From NCBI GenBank assembly GCA_020465985.1, contig JAANYP010000718.1, forward strand, positions 1-64,000: 64,000 bases of DNA, in the 5' to 3' direction. The notes beneath the pieces were generated by a model. That model searched no databases, was not told where the DNA came from, and was given only the letters and a program-made list of their open reading frames with translations. Shown one piece after another: positions 24,442-36,856 of the stretch. How positions within the stretch are numbered: the first letter of the stretch is position 1; the number at the start of each line of letters is the position of its first letter. The position numbers were made by a program, and so were the translations under genes. The stretch is from Centrapalus pauciflorus (Eukaryota > Streptophyta > Magnoliopsida > Asterales > Asteraceae).

Positions 24442-27330
24442 ATGACAAGTCTACAAAGGTTTCTGGAGATGGATCACGAGGTCGGAAAAGCAAATACTCC
24501 GCCAAAGTTGATGAAACTTAAAGATTAATACTGGTGGAAGGACCGGTTTGCCGACTTCGCGCGATTTAATGATATGCATATGTGGATTTGTATCGACGAG
24601 GGATACATTCCACCTACAGCTGAAGTCGAAGGACGACAAAAGGTTGTTCCTTATTCTAAGATGAAGGATGACGATAAAAAACTGTTTGAACCAGAGAACC
24701 GTGCATATGCTATCATTAGAATGGCATTACCTCAGGACATACTACACACCTTCCGCAATCAGAAGACAGCAAAAGAGCTGTGGGATGCATTGGAAAAACA
24801 GTGTGAGGGTAACCCGAGGGTTAGAAGGAAACGAATGGAAATCCTCAAGCAGCAGTTTGCTATCTTCAAAGCATTGAATGATGAAAAGCTGGATGAGACT
24901 ATCACACGTTTCTATCATCTGCTAACTGAGTTAGACAGTCATGACATTGAGTATAGTGACACTGAGAAGACAAATAAGCTTCTAGATGCTTTACCGGCCA
25001 AATGAGCGATGTATGTGGCCTTAATTAAGCATGATGAGGACAAATACTATACTCTGACTCTAGAGAATGTTGTGGGAACGCTGAGGGCGTATCATTTTGA
25101 GTTACTGAAGAAAGAATCGGATTATGATCAAGTTCAAGATCCAGCAATGTATTTCGGATAATCAAAACCTTCAGTGGCAGCTGAAATAAAGACAGGTACA
25201 GCCTTCTTCTCTGGAGAAACGTCGTCACTGGCTGAGCCAGAAGACTCACAGAGTAGGGCTTTCTTTGTGTTTGCTAGACCAGAAGAACAGCAGCATCAGG
25301 CTACTCCGGCATCTACATCTCAAGGATATTCTAAGATGCCTATGAGCGCAAAATCGGCTGAAGACCATCTGAAATCGTTGGCTTCATTCGTGGCCGCTTA
25401 CGGCAATTGCGTTCAGGGCAAAATCAATGATCCTGCACTTTGGGATGAGGATTACGATCAAGTAGACCCTGATGATCTTGAAGAGATGGATCTACAATGG
25501 CAACTGGCCATGGTGACTCAGAGAGTTAAGAGGTTCATCAAGAGGACGGGTAGAAATCTTAATGTGAGTAATAATAAGATTGGGTTCGATAAGTCCAAGG
25601 TAAAATGTTACAACTGTCAAGGATTAGGACACTTCGCGAGAGAGTGTCAGAGACCGAAGGTGGAGAATTACCAGGGACAGTATCAGAATCAGGGACAGTA
25701 TCAGAACCAATCACAAGGGCGATATCTTCCGAGTAGTGCATCTAGTCAGCCGAATATAGCTGGTTTGTTATCTAATGTCACATCCGACAGACAGCTGGAC
25801 GGCACTTATGACTGGAGTACACATCCAGAATCGAACGTTAGAGCCTTTATGGCTGAAGTAACTGAGACTGGAAGTAAAGGGGCAGAGGAAATCACAGGGG
25901 ACTGCTGTCAGAATGAAAGCAGTCCGATGTGGGTAGAGAAGTCAGATGATCAGACAATTCTGGAGTTTGCCGCTCAGATGGCCAATGTAGAATCAGATCA
26001 TACCAAGGTAAGTCTGAATTTTTCTCTTTTCCATGACCTGTGTGTTTTATGTGCTACATCTAACGATAGGTTAAATTTAGTACTGGGATCACATCAAACC
26101 ATATCAACTCAAAATGAAGTGTTAAAAACAGATAATGCTAGCCTAGTAGATATAAAGCAAGATCTTAGGGATAAGCTTAAGGCTGATGCACAGGATGTTA
26201 TAGTTCTAAAGGACAAACTGAGCGAACAGTGTGTTAGGTTAGAACTCATGTATGAACATGTTGAGGCATTAACCAAGGAGCTGAAAACCAAAGATATAGA
26301 GCTTGCTGAGTCCAAGGTAAAGGTAGCTGAGGTAAATAGTAAACTTGAAAAGTTTAGGAACTCATCTCTTAACCTAGGGAAAATCTTAGATGCACAGCGT
26401 CAGTCTAAGAAGCTTGTACGTCTAGGATATCATGAGAGTCCTCCACCTTTCAATGACAATTATGTACCTCAACCTCAGGAGAAAACTGAGAAATCAGTTG
26501 ACTCAGAGGAACTACCGGAACCAGTGTCTGATACTGTAAAGGAAAACGAAACTAAGGTGACTGATACTAATAGCAAGATTAAGAAAGTTAAATTTGTGCC
26601 ATCCTGTAGTGATACACCAGTAGGACAACACAAAATTGACTTTAATGATCAGGATGATGAACCGGTCACTATAGTTGAACCAAAAGAGCCAGACACTAGT
26701 GGGACACCTAAATCAAAGGGCACACACAAAAAGAAAATTGATAAGATGTCTTGCTTTAGATGTCACGAACGGGGGCATGTTGCTTCTAGTTGTCTGCATA
26801 GGAAAGTAGATACTACTCCTAAGACAGGAAAGTCGAAACAACTTAAGCCTTCTCCAAGTGTTGCAAGCACTAGTAGTTCTCAGAATACCAAGAAAACTAT
26901 GCAAGCTACACCAAAATCGGTTGTGAAACAAATACCGGTGTCAGGTCGACCAAAAGAAGTGATTAGGACTAATTCACCAAATCGGGTCATTAGTCAATCT
27001 AGTTCTGGACCGCAACAACAATATAGGAGTACTACACCTAGCAGAGCTTACACTCCGGCTAGGTCACACACTCCTGTTAGACATTAAACACCAGGTAGAG
27101 CTCAGGGATATCAGTCTGAAATGAATTATAATCGTAATTATTCAAGAGCTCCACAGCAAATGCCTACACAAAGGCAAAGAGTGAACTTAAATCACTCGGC
27201 ACCATAACAAACTCCAGTTTAAAGACCCAAGTCACTTGAAAGAAGAGATGGGTATTTGAAAGAGTTTAAGTATGTGGACGAGAATGGTATTACCAAGTCA
27301 GTTATGGATTGGGTTCACCGTGATAACTAA
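24442..27330 (+). pseudogene. gag: Copia gag of element E with two zinc knuckles
   Basis: One frame of 962 codons starts MTSLQRFLEMD. In-frame stops lie at 24526, about 25003, about 25159 and 27085, with further stops near 27206 and 27221. The ORF 25174-27087 is open for 637 codons. Domains: Gag core (AKELWDALE, residues about 100-180), CCHC1 CYNCQGLGHFAREC at 25606-25647 (residues 389-402), a coiled coil at residues about 500-640, and CCHC2 CFRCHERGHVASSC at 26752-26793 (residues 771-784). It ends at TAA 27328-27330 inside an ACTAAC word. Protease continues in the same frame after the stop. A perfect donor-like AAG|GTAAGT lies at 26007/26008. Confidence 0.85.
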
Positions 27331-27351
27331 CCTATTTTCTTTCATGTGCAG
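27326..27351 (+). promoter_or_regulatory. Candidate intron branch point and 3' splice site at the E gag/pol boundary
   Basis: ACTAAC at 27326-27331 overlaps the gag stop. It is followed by a pyrimidine-rich run and GTGCAG ending at 27351, with 20 nt from branch A to AG. Phase 0 is kept if it is joined to the donor-like site at 26007/26008. Functional use is inferred, not shown. Confidence 0.45.
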
Positions 27352-30300
27352 GAGATACCCACAGGTCTAAACAACAAACGGTTCGTCGACAGTGGGTGCT
27401 CCAGGCATATGACAGGGGAAAGAAGTCTACTCGTAGACTTCAAGGGAGGGAATCGGGGATTCATATCGTTCGCTGGGAATAAAGGAGGAAATATCACCGG
27501 TACTAGAGTGGTCACTAATGGGACGATCAAACTGGATCAAGTTTATCACGTTGATAAACTGGTTCATAATCTCATTAGTGTATCTCAAATCTGTGATAAG
27601 AAGAACTCAGTACTCTTTACCGATACTGAGGCGTTAGTGCTAAAAACCGGGGTTCAAAATACCTGAAGAGTGGATACTGATGAGGGCTCCAAGGAAGAAT
27701 GACTTGTACATGCTCGACATGAACAAGCTGGAATCTTTGATGGGACCAATTTGTTTGCTATCTAAAGCTTCAGATACAGAGTCGGTTTTATGGCACAGAC
27801 GCATGGCACACTTGCACCTAAGAAAAATGAACTACATTACGAAAAATGGATTGGTGCAAGGTGTTCCTATGAAGAGTTTTCAGTTCGAGGATAAGTGTCT
27901 ACCGTGCAAGAAAGGAAAACAACACAAGAAGGCACACAAGTCCAAGACTCAGAACTCCATCGCTGCCACATTTGATTTGTTGCATATGGACCTCTTCGGA
28001 CCAATCAACAAAAGGAGTATAGGTGGTAGTTGGTACTGTTTAGTTAATACTGACGATTACTCATGTTTTTCTTAGGTTTTCTTTTTAGGTACAAAGGACG
28101 AGACGACTGCTAAGCTAATCGGGTTCTTAGACCAAGTGGAGAATTCTTATGGAACAAGGGTTAAACGACTTCGTAGTGATAACGGAACAGAGTTTAAAAA
28201 CACAATAATTGGTGTATATTTCCTATCAAAGGGCATAGTGCATCAATTTAGAGCACCTTATGAGCCACAACAAAATGGGGTGGCCGAACGGAAAAACAAG
28301 ACATTGATTGAGGCAGCAAGGACCATGCTTTCGGATTCAAAGCTTCCTACCATGTTTTGGGGGGAGGCAGTGAATACCGCATGCCATGTTTTAAACCGCG
28401 TCCTTACTGTCAAATCTTTGAAGAAAACCTGTTATGAAGTTTTGAATAAAAGGCCACCTAATTTAACTGGCTTCGAACCTTTTGGGGTACCATGTACTTT
28501 AATGAAAACAAAACATCAACCAAAGTTTGGTGAAAAGGCAGACGAAGGATACTTCCTAGGTTATGTGTCGAACTCACCAAACAAATTGGTTTTTAACAAA
28601 TCTAATGGTATAGTAGAGATTGTGTATAACATTGAAGTCACAAGTTATACACATGAACCCCAAACAGGTCCGGAATGGATATTTGACTATGACAAACTGT
28701 TTGAGTCATTTAACATTCCTTTGGATGAAAATGCAGGTACTATCGAAAAGAACATGTCGTCGTTAAATCTAAATGACGAGGGTCATAGCTTTCCGAGGAC
28801 CACATTTCAATCAACATCTGAGCCTACTTCAACTGAAGATAGATCTCCAGAAGTTACTGATTCTGAAGTGCCTACAAACGAAAATCATACAACTACTTCT
28901 AACTCTGAGGAAAATGTCCACGACGAAGAAAATGTGGAGTCTGAAGTCGTTCCCACGTTAGGAGAGATAGGATCTAATTTGGGAGATAATATGAGAGTTG
29001 ACAAGATAGAGACATCTAAACAAGAACCATCCTATAGAAAGCATCATAGGAAGTCCTAATGCTGGTGTGAGGACTAGGAGTAGTTTAAATAATAACACAG
29101 TGTTGTTGTCGATGATAAATGACTCCGAGGCCTTTCATACTTGCCTCTATTCATGCTTTATCTCGCAAGTAGAGCCGAAAAACGTGCAAATGGCACTAAA
29201 AGACAACTCTTGGGTTGAAGCGATGCAGGAAGAACTGTCACAGTTTAGGAAACTAGAAGTGTGGGAGTTAGTTCCATTACCTCGAGGAGAAGTTGCAATA
29301 GGAACCAAATGGGTTTTTAAGTGCAAGAGAGATGATCGGGGTATAGTCACTCGCAACAAAGCAAGACTGGTGGTAAAGGGTTTCAACCAAGAGTAAGGAA
29401 TCAATTACAATGAGGTATTCGCGCCAGTGGCAAGGCTTGAAGCAATCCGTTTGTTTCTGGCTTTTGCTTCCTTCAAGGGTTTTAAGGTTTATCAACTAGA
29501 TGTTAAGAGTGCTTTCCTTTATGGGAAAGTGAAGGAACTGGTGTATGTGGAACAGCCGCCCGGGTTTACAGATTCGAAATATCCAGACAGAGTGTATCGA
29601 CTAGATAAGGCTTTATATGGATTGCATCAAGCACCAAGGGTGTGGTACGAGACTCTATCCAACCATTATCTTGACAACGGGTTGGAGAGAGGAAGGATAG
29701 ACAGTACGCTGTTCGTGAAGCGAAAAGGAGAACATTTCATCTTGGTACAAATGTACGTCGATGATATCATCTTTGGATCATCAGATGAGCAAATGTGCAA
29801 GCATTTTGAAAAGGTGATGAAGTCAAAGTTCGAGATGAGTGCAATGGGTGAGTGGAACTTCTTTCTGGGGTTGCAAGTTGACCAAAAGAAGGAGGGCATG
29901 TTCATTCATCAGACGAAGTATGTCTATGACATCTTAGAGCGCTTCGGGATGGAGGGAACCAAGCTGACAGCTCACTTCAGCACGCCGATTCAAGTGAATC
30001 ACAACCTCGGACCGGGTACTGAAAGTGATACCGATGTGGATCCGACGTTATATCGGGCCATGATTGGGTCACTTATGTATTTAACTACTTCAAGACATGA
30101 TATTATGTTTGTTGTTTGTATTTGTGCAAGGTTTCAAGCTAATCCGAAAGAGATGCACATGAAAGCTGTGAAGCAGATTCTACGATACCTCATGTCGAAA
30201 CCGAATCTGGGACTTTGGTATCACGCGGAAGGCGATCTGTGGACTACGGAGGATGCAGCTTGACGCGCAAGTCAACAACTGGAGGTTGTCAGTTCCTAGG

Positions 30301-30688
30301 AGGGAGACTCGTTTCCTGGCAATGCAAGAAACAGACTTCGGTAGCCGTGTCAACGTGCGAGGCCGAATACGTTGCTGCTGGTAGTTGTTGTTCACAGGTT
30401 CTGTGGATACAACAACAATTGCGGGATTACGGTTTGACTTACACTCATACTCCTATTAGGATAGATAACCAGTCAACAATTGCTATAACTAATAATCCAG
30501 TTAAACATAATAAAACAAAGCACATAGACATAAGACATCATTTTATACGTGATTGTGCTGAAAAGAACTTAATCAAGCTGGTAAAAGTGGCAACAGATGA
30601 TAATAATGCTGATTTATTTACCAAAGCTTTTGATAAGTCACGTTTTGAGTATTTGATTCAACTTAACGGAATGTGTAATCCAGAGTGA
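27352..30688 (+). pseudogene. pol: Copia pol of element E (PR-INT-RT-RH)
   Basis: Protease VDSGCSRHMTG has its Asp at 27388. A one-base insertion near 27655 breaks the frame, then the GAG-pre-integrase segment runs 27680-27950. Integrase has MDLFGP, RSDNGTEF and NGVAERKNKT, with a stop at about 28073. A frame change occurs near 29057. RT starts around 29150 with a stop near 29394; YVDD is at 29754-29765. Around 30215-30260 a small deletion and frame change remove the first part of RNase H, including the expected leading catalytic Asp; the remainder (30245-30688) is open to the stop. The enzyme set is inactive as read. Confidence 0.87.
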
Positions 30689-32883
30689 GTTGACCTTAGT
30701 AGAGTTTTATTTCTTTTTATAGCAGTAGTATTTCTTTCTTTTTATAGTAAGTTTAGTAGCTTAGTTTAGTTTCCTTTTATATTAAGTGTGGTAACTTAGG
30801 ATAGTTTCCTTTTATAGTAAGTTAGTAGGCTACTATATTTTCTTACTTTTACTTATGAAAAACAAAAAAAAAAAGAGAGAGAGAGAAAACCATAAAAAAT
30901 TCAAAAAAAGAGAATATGATAAAAAGAGTTAAGTCTTAGATGCATAGGTTCAAAGTGACGAAAATTAGCACAGTCTTTACAAGCTCTAAGTGTTTAGCTT
31001 TCACACATAATGCACCTAAAATTCTAAGTGTTATACTTTTTCAAATTTGATATGTTGGTAGGCATAATACGTATAGGGAGTCTCAAGGCTAATAAAATAT
31101 TCAAGAAAAAGTCAAACGTGTCACTGACTTAGATGTATGACCAATTGGTCTTAATTTTTATGTTAGAGACATACAGACTTTGATTTTAAATGAGGTATGA
31201 AAACTTTCTGGCGATGTATAGCAACATCAGATACATCTTAAAATTGGAAAGAACAAAAAAATCATATACTGAGTTGAGAGTCAAAACAAGTAACTCTGTT
31301 GTACGTAAGTACAGACATGTTGCCTCTGGTTTGACTCGAGTTAGCAAGATAAGTCGCTTTGTTGTACGTCGGTACAGACCTGTCACCGCTGACTTGCTAG
31401 CTTTAAGAATAAACCTTAAGACAAACTAAGACACTTTGTTGTATGTAAATATAGACCTGTGTCTGATGTTTGCCTTTTAAAGAAAGTTTGCAATACCAAA
31501 AAGTTAAAATCATTGTGTGTATGCCTTGATCATAAAAGTATGTCTAAGAGTGAGTCATGTAGGGTAATTTCTTGAAAAATAAAAAGGCCAAGGGATATTC
31601 CGAAGTGTAACATGTTTAAAGGGAAAATAATACCAACAATCAGCTAGAAATGTATGTCACGACAAACAATCAAAGGAATAAAAAATTCCTAAGTGTGAAA
31701 GTTTGAATATTGAAAGAGCGTATTTGACATCGCTATCTGATTGAACCTTTCTTTGACTATTCTCGTCAAAAATATTCTGTTAAGTGTTTAGTATAGGTTG
31801 TAAATTTTAAAATAATGTAGATTAGCCTAAGTTTAATTTTTGTTCACAATTTTAACTTTAATTTATTTTATTCTATTCTATCTTTTAATTTTTACTTTTC
31901 ACTTCATTATAATTTTCCTTAGGAAAAAGGTCAAAATTACTGAGGGTGCATTCCTAGTTGAATAAAATAAACACTGGGTGAAAATCACGTGCTTAGGGTA
32001 AATGATTTGGCATAGTTTATTCCGTTTCACGAAAAGGTTGAAAAAGTTGAAAAAGTTGAATTTAATTCAAAGGTTTTCGAAATTTTCAAATTTTGAAAGT
32101 TAAATTCGAGTTTAAGCCACATTCGAATATATATTCGAATTTGGCAGGTTCTTCCAATTTTCAGATAAATTCGAAAGTAGACAACAAACTCGAAGGTGGT
32201 TGATATAAATAGGTCAACAGTGACAAGTCATTATCACCTACTTTCGAATTTGAGTCCTTCGAGTTTACTGTGAGCGATTTCGAATTTGTCTTCGAGTTTG
32301 CCGTATTCGACTTTTCTACTATTTGTCGAGTTTCTGTCCGTTTGTGTTCGAGACTTCTAGCAAATCTAGGTATAATCAATCATATTGTACAAGATTTAGG
32401 TAGTTTTAGACTCCATTTGAGCCAAAATTAACGGATTTTGACGTTTTAATGATAGAAAGTTTGTATATCAAAATAACAAACTTTGAACCGGTGAAACGTC
32501 AAATTGATTACAAATATCTTTGATTAGAACCTATTAGGACTAATGGATGTAATTTTCTAAGTCTAAATTGGTTAAAATCTTGGATTTTTGTTGTTATCCG
32601 TACCGACATCCTCGAATTTGATCTTGAATTCGAATTTGATAGAGGCTTCGAGTTTGTCACTATACTCGAAGATGCCATTAAATTCGAATTGAGGGTAGTT
32701 TCGAATGTGTCTTCGACTTTACCATTATATTCGAATTATTTGTTTAAACTTTAAATGAAACTTGTAGAAATTCATATGTGTTGGATTTGGTACTTACACA
32801 AGTACAAAATAAAACAAATTTGAATTTAAACAAGTTTATGTCTATCTTAATAATTCTAATATTTTATATGTTCTTTTTTGCAG
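30689..32883 (+). other. Pol-ORF3 spacer of element E
   Basis: 2.2 kb without a credible ORF. It holds imperfect TTTCCTTTTATAGTAAGT repeats (30700-30835), a purine tract (30858-30890), three copies of a GTTGTACGTnnGTACAGAC-like unit (near 31299, 31361 and 31439), TTCGAA-type words (32090-32340 and 32610-32740), and at its end a strong acceptor-like site: TTCTAAT, a T-rich run, then TTTTGCAG ending at 32883. Confidence 0.6.
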
Positions 32884-35800
32884 ACATTGCAGATAGAGTT
32901 TTCGTTACAAAGCATAATACGGTCATTTCTCCGGACCATGAGATACTAGAGGCTCAAGCATACCGCCAAATGGTGGATTTTGTGGTTGGTTCAAGGATTT
33001 CGTATGCTCTGTCGCATAATATCCAGATAGTAATCCCATATGTTCGTCAATTTTGGGATCATTTACAAGTCGACTGTACTGTTACTCCAACAGTATTGAG
33101 GACGACGATTGCTGGACACCCTCTAGTGTTTTCAGCTGACATGTTGCGTCAAGTGCTGCAGTTAGGCTCTCAAGAGCAAGAAAATGGGCCGATTGATTTC
33201 CCGTTAGCAATCAGGCAAGCGACATTTATCAGAATGGGATATATCCTGGACGTGGCTAAGTCCTCTTTTATGAAGAGTGGGCTGATAGGGCAATGGCGTT
33301 ACCTAGCTCACGTCTTTATGTTGTGTTTTGCTGCCAAGAAAGTAGGATTCGATTACATCGTATCCAAGATTCAGTCATGGATGATAGCGCTGGTTTACAA
33401 TCAAAGATTTAGCTACTTAGAGATGTTTTTTACAAAGTTTGTTCAACAAATAACAACTCCGGACCGAGAAAGATTTCTGCTATATCCAAGATTTGTGATG
33501 ATGCTGATAAGGCATTTCCTGCCGAACCTGCCACAGCTGAACGAAATTCAAAGTGTTGCTGTGATTGACAAACGAATCTTTGCAGATTGTCAAGCTCATG
33601 GAGGAAGATTAGCTAGGCCAGCGGAGGCACCACTTTTTGGTGTGGTGGTCAATCCAGATTTCCAAGTCGGGGAAGGTGCCAACTGGGTTGGGGACATTCA
33701 ATTTCCACAGCAGCCGCAACAACAGCAACCGCAACAGCCAAGGCCTCAGCAACAAAGGAGGAGGCAAAGACCGTCAGCGAGACAAACTCAGGCAGCTAGG
33801 CCTTCAACAAGTCAAATGTAGGAGCCAGAGGAAGCTGGTCCGTCAAATGTAGCCCCGTATCTGATCCATGGGTGGAGACTTTGAAGGAGATTTGGGCAGC
33901 TGGGCCGCATGCCAATGAGGCAATTACCTCTGAGCTTATTGAAAATATCTTGGAACCTCCAGAAGGGGAAGTTGACATTTTTAAGCAGATCGATGATTAT
34001 CAACCTGAGGCAGCAGGTGAAGCCGAGTCAACTTCTGATTCTGAGTCTGAAGAAGTTGAAGAGATTGAGATTGAGAAAGAGGCAGACAATCCAGCTATCA
34101 GAATAAGGACATATGGGTCAAGGCTATTGGTTATCAATGAAGAGGCTACAAAGAAAAGAGCATCGACAGTTTCTGATGACGATGACTCCGATTTTGAAGA
34201 AGAAGAAATAACACCTTTGGTGCCTAGGCATAGGGCCAAAAAGCATCGCTTCATGCAGGGAGCTTCTTCAGCCTCTGCTTCTGAGCCAGAAATACCTATC
34301 GCTCAGCCATCAGAACCCACATCCATTCCACCACCACCACCTGTTCAAGAATCCATTCCCTCTCCAATCACCCCAACCCCCATCCAATCAATTCCATCCA
34401 CTTCATCGACCTTCACAGATAATCAAAGGTTTACTGAGCTTAGGAGCAAGGTTGACTTCCAGCAAGTCCAAATCTTCCAATTAACAAAAGCAATCGGTGA
34501 AATACAGGCACATAATGCGAGTGTTGACAAGGAGAATGCTGAGTTGAAGAAATCTGTTGGAAAGATGGAAGTAGAAAATCTTGAGCTTAAAACTTTTGTT
34601 GCAGATCAAGCTGCTGAGATCCGATCGATGCGATCCCAGATTGAGCAATTACTGAAAAATCTAAAGGCTCAGGGGGAGACGAGCTGTAGGGATCCTGAGG
34701 AGCAACAAAGAGGTGATGACGATGGCGATGATCCCAATGCACCTAAACAGAATGAGCCAGTGTATTTTCCTGCTGCTCTATATGCTGAAGTTCAGGGGGA
34801 GCCTAGTCAGGCTGGTGTTGAAGGAGGAGAAGTAGGTGAGGCTGGTTCTTCAAAGACACATGAAAGCGATATGATAGACGCCTTGATGGATATTGAGGAA
34901 GAAATAATGGATTTTGATTTTGAAGAGGAGATAGAGGAGTTGGAAGAAGGAGAATTCGTACTGGAGGAGATAGTTGATTGGAGATCTGACAATGAAGTGA
35001 TAGAGGACGAGGACGATAATGTCAACGAAGTGATTATAGATTCACAGCCTATCACGGAGTTATATGTGCGAGATAATCACAATGTGATTGATATAGATGA
35101 GATCAAGATAGCCTCGGTCGAAGACTCTGAACTTGAGGAAGCAGAAAAAGTGCCTTCCAGGGCTGATTTAATGAATCTGTGGTTCAAGAAGGAACAAAAG
35201 AAAGAAAAGTCGAAGATGAAGAAGAAGATGAGGATTCCTGGAGCAGAAAGTCTCTAAGGAGGAATTATAAGCTGGTTCTTCGACAGAGAACTGCAGCTAT
35301 TCATACTGAAAAGGAGAGATGGACTTCAATACCTTAGGCGGACGCTCAAAGTATTTAATACATTTCCGAAGGTAGAAGTAAAAGAGTTGGCGTGGAAAGA
35401 GTTAATCAATATCGGTGAGGATCCTTATGCTGAGGTTATAGCCAAGATTATCAGAAAGGAGGGCCGATCCGGAAAATTTGAAAGACTCAAGCCAAGGACG
35501 GGAAAGAGAGTGGAAGCCGAAACAAGGATTGATCCACATACAGGAAGGCCTTGGGCCAGAATGGTTTATAAACCCGTCAAGTGCTTAAAAAGGGTGCCAA
35601 TGAAGTCCATGCCACAAGATATTCTCAGTAACATGAAGTGGTGGTACGTAGATAACGAAACTGCTGAAGCAATAATGGAGGATACAGAAGACAAAGTAAT
35701 TTTGCGAGTGTATGATCCGTTGCATCTAATAAATCTATCGAAGGACGACCTGCAGAAGCTGAATGATCAACCTATCTTCTTCCATGAAGGTTGGAGGTCT

Positions 35801-35887
35801 GACGCTAGGAAGTACCATAAGGTAGTGAAAGTATGTATAGATGCAGGCTTATATGCAGGTAGTAGTCTATATAGTTCCAGTACTTAG
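32884..35887 (+). pseudogene. Degenerate ORF3 (env-like position) of element E
   Basis: The globular domain 32884-33700 has QFW at 33048-33056 and YPRF at 33483-33494, in the same order as F. A Gln/Pro tract follows, with a stop at 33819 and a frame change. The 461-codon frame 33872-35257 is acidic, with a coiled coil at about 34430-34670 and GGGGGAG tracts at 34671 and 34794. A stop and frame changes near 35255-35340 precede a C-terminal domain at 35387-35887 (VILRVYDPLHLINLS). Upstream hydrophobic residues encoded before 32884 probably represent an intron tail rather than a membrane segment. The function is unknown. Confidence 0.72.
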
Positions 35888-35913
35888 TCAAAATGTAAAT
35901 AGTTAGAAGCTAT

Positions 35914-35928
35914 CATCAAAAGGGAGTC
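35914..35928 (+). promoter_or_regulatory. Polypurine tract of element E
   Basis: CATCAAAAGGGAGTC directly precedes the 3' LTR start at 35929. It is shorter in G than the tracts of B and F. Confidence 0.65.
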
Positions 35929-36553
35929 TGTTGGTACACCCTGTGTGACGATAGCAGTCTAAGTTGTGTTAGCATTTTGTATAAGTGATATTACAAGATA
36001 TTCAATATTAACTAGTGTTTGATATATGTGATTTTGTGTGTTTGATATTTATTGATTGAATGTTTGAACTTGATGTAATATATTTCAAGAAGTTCAAACA
36101 TAAAGTCCAAAGATTAATTCAAACATAAGTTAAACCATATATTCAAATAGAAGTTGGACATGTGAAATTCGAATATAGGATAAATTCGAATTTAACATAG
36201 GAGGTAAATTCGAATGTGTCATATAGACAAACTCGAATGGGCCTTGGGCCTGGATTCGAGTTTGTCCCATGACAAACTCGAATGGGTCTCTATAATTAGG
36301 GATTAACTCGAATAATTAAGGGACTTTTTCAGAATTCCGTGTGTGATTAGCAGAAGGCGATCTCGAGTTTATCAGCTATTTGTGTGTGTGTTCGGAGAGA
36401 ATCATCGCGTAGGTTCGTACGTAGTCGTTCGTACAACGCCGTGGTAGTCTCCGTGTTTCGTGTTAGTGATCTTACCGTCAACCCGCTAACGAGGATTCCG
36501 CACTCGTTGGTGTGTGTTGCGTCAGGTTAGATCTGCAGTGTCAAGACCTTACA
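35929..36553 (+). repeat. 3' LTR of element E
   Basis: 625 bp, same length as the 5' LTR, ending CTTACA before the CTTGG target duplication. The hairpin is preserved at 36254-36283, and the TATA-like word is TATAATTA at 36291-36298. Confidence 0.93.
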
Positions 36554-36558
36554 CTTGG

Positions 36559-36604
36559 AATTGTTGGAGATTCAGGTTTATGATTCAGTAGTGATTTATG
36601 ATAG

Positions 36605-36677
<73 letters not shown>

Positions 36678-36856
36678 CACTCTATTAAGCATTTCTGATT
36701 TAACCCCTACCACTCGTAGAGTCATTAAGGAATTGTCAATCCTAGCAGTCCCGTATTTGTCCTAAATTAAGTTCTAATAGTGAGTATGCATCTTAGGTCC
36801 AAAACTAAGTGCTCAACTGCACCTAACTCCCTCAAACGGATGCTCTGATACCATAT
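36559..36856 (-). other. 5' leader and PBS of gypsy element D with AT microsatellite
   Basis: The PBS (TGGTATCAGAGC in element orientation) is at 36842-36853, 3 nt from the LTR. The leader then runs leftward through an (AT)n tract at about 36608-36675 to the E insertion. It continues at 23179, where the D gag starts 12 nt later. Confidence 0.7.

Larger units (their letters stand above)
23185..36553 (+). mobile_element. Complete copia (Sirevirus-like) retrotransposon E
   Basis: 13,369 bp with two 625-bp LTRs and a target duplication CTTGG at 23180-23184 and 36554-36558. It is inserted in gypsy element D, 18 bp upstream of the D gag ATG. The LTRs differ at about 15 positions by hand count (about 2.4%), implying an insertion of order one million years ago at usual plant rates. 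Gag, pol and ORF3 are recognisable but carry scattered stops and frameshifts. Confidence 0.93.

Noticed and set aside
31190..31429. 79-codon ORF in the E spacer
   Set aside because: It spans the repeated GTAC units, has no recognisable domain and no counterpart in other elements.
32838..32886. Hydrophobic N-terminal signal or membrane segment for E ORF3
   Set aside because: The hydrophobic residues are encoded by the pyrimidine-rich tail of a likely intron, and neither B nor F ORF3 has an equivalent.
34000..35055. Antisense Ser-rich ORFs opposite E ORF3
   Set aside because: They are complement readings of Glu/Asp-rich coding sequence, with no independent support.
36608..36675. AT tract as a replication origin or attachment region
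   Set aside because: It is a plain dinucleotide microsatellite in the gypsy leader; nothing further supports an origin.
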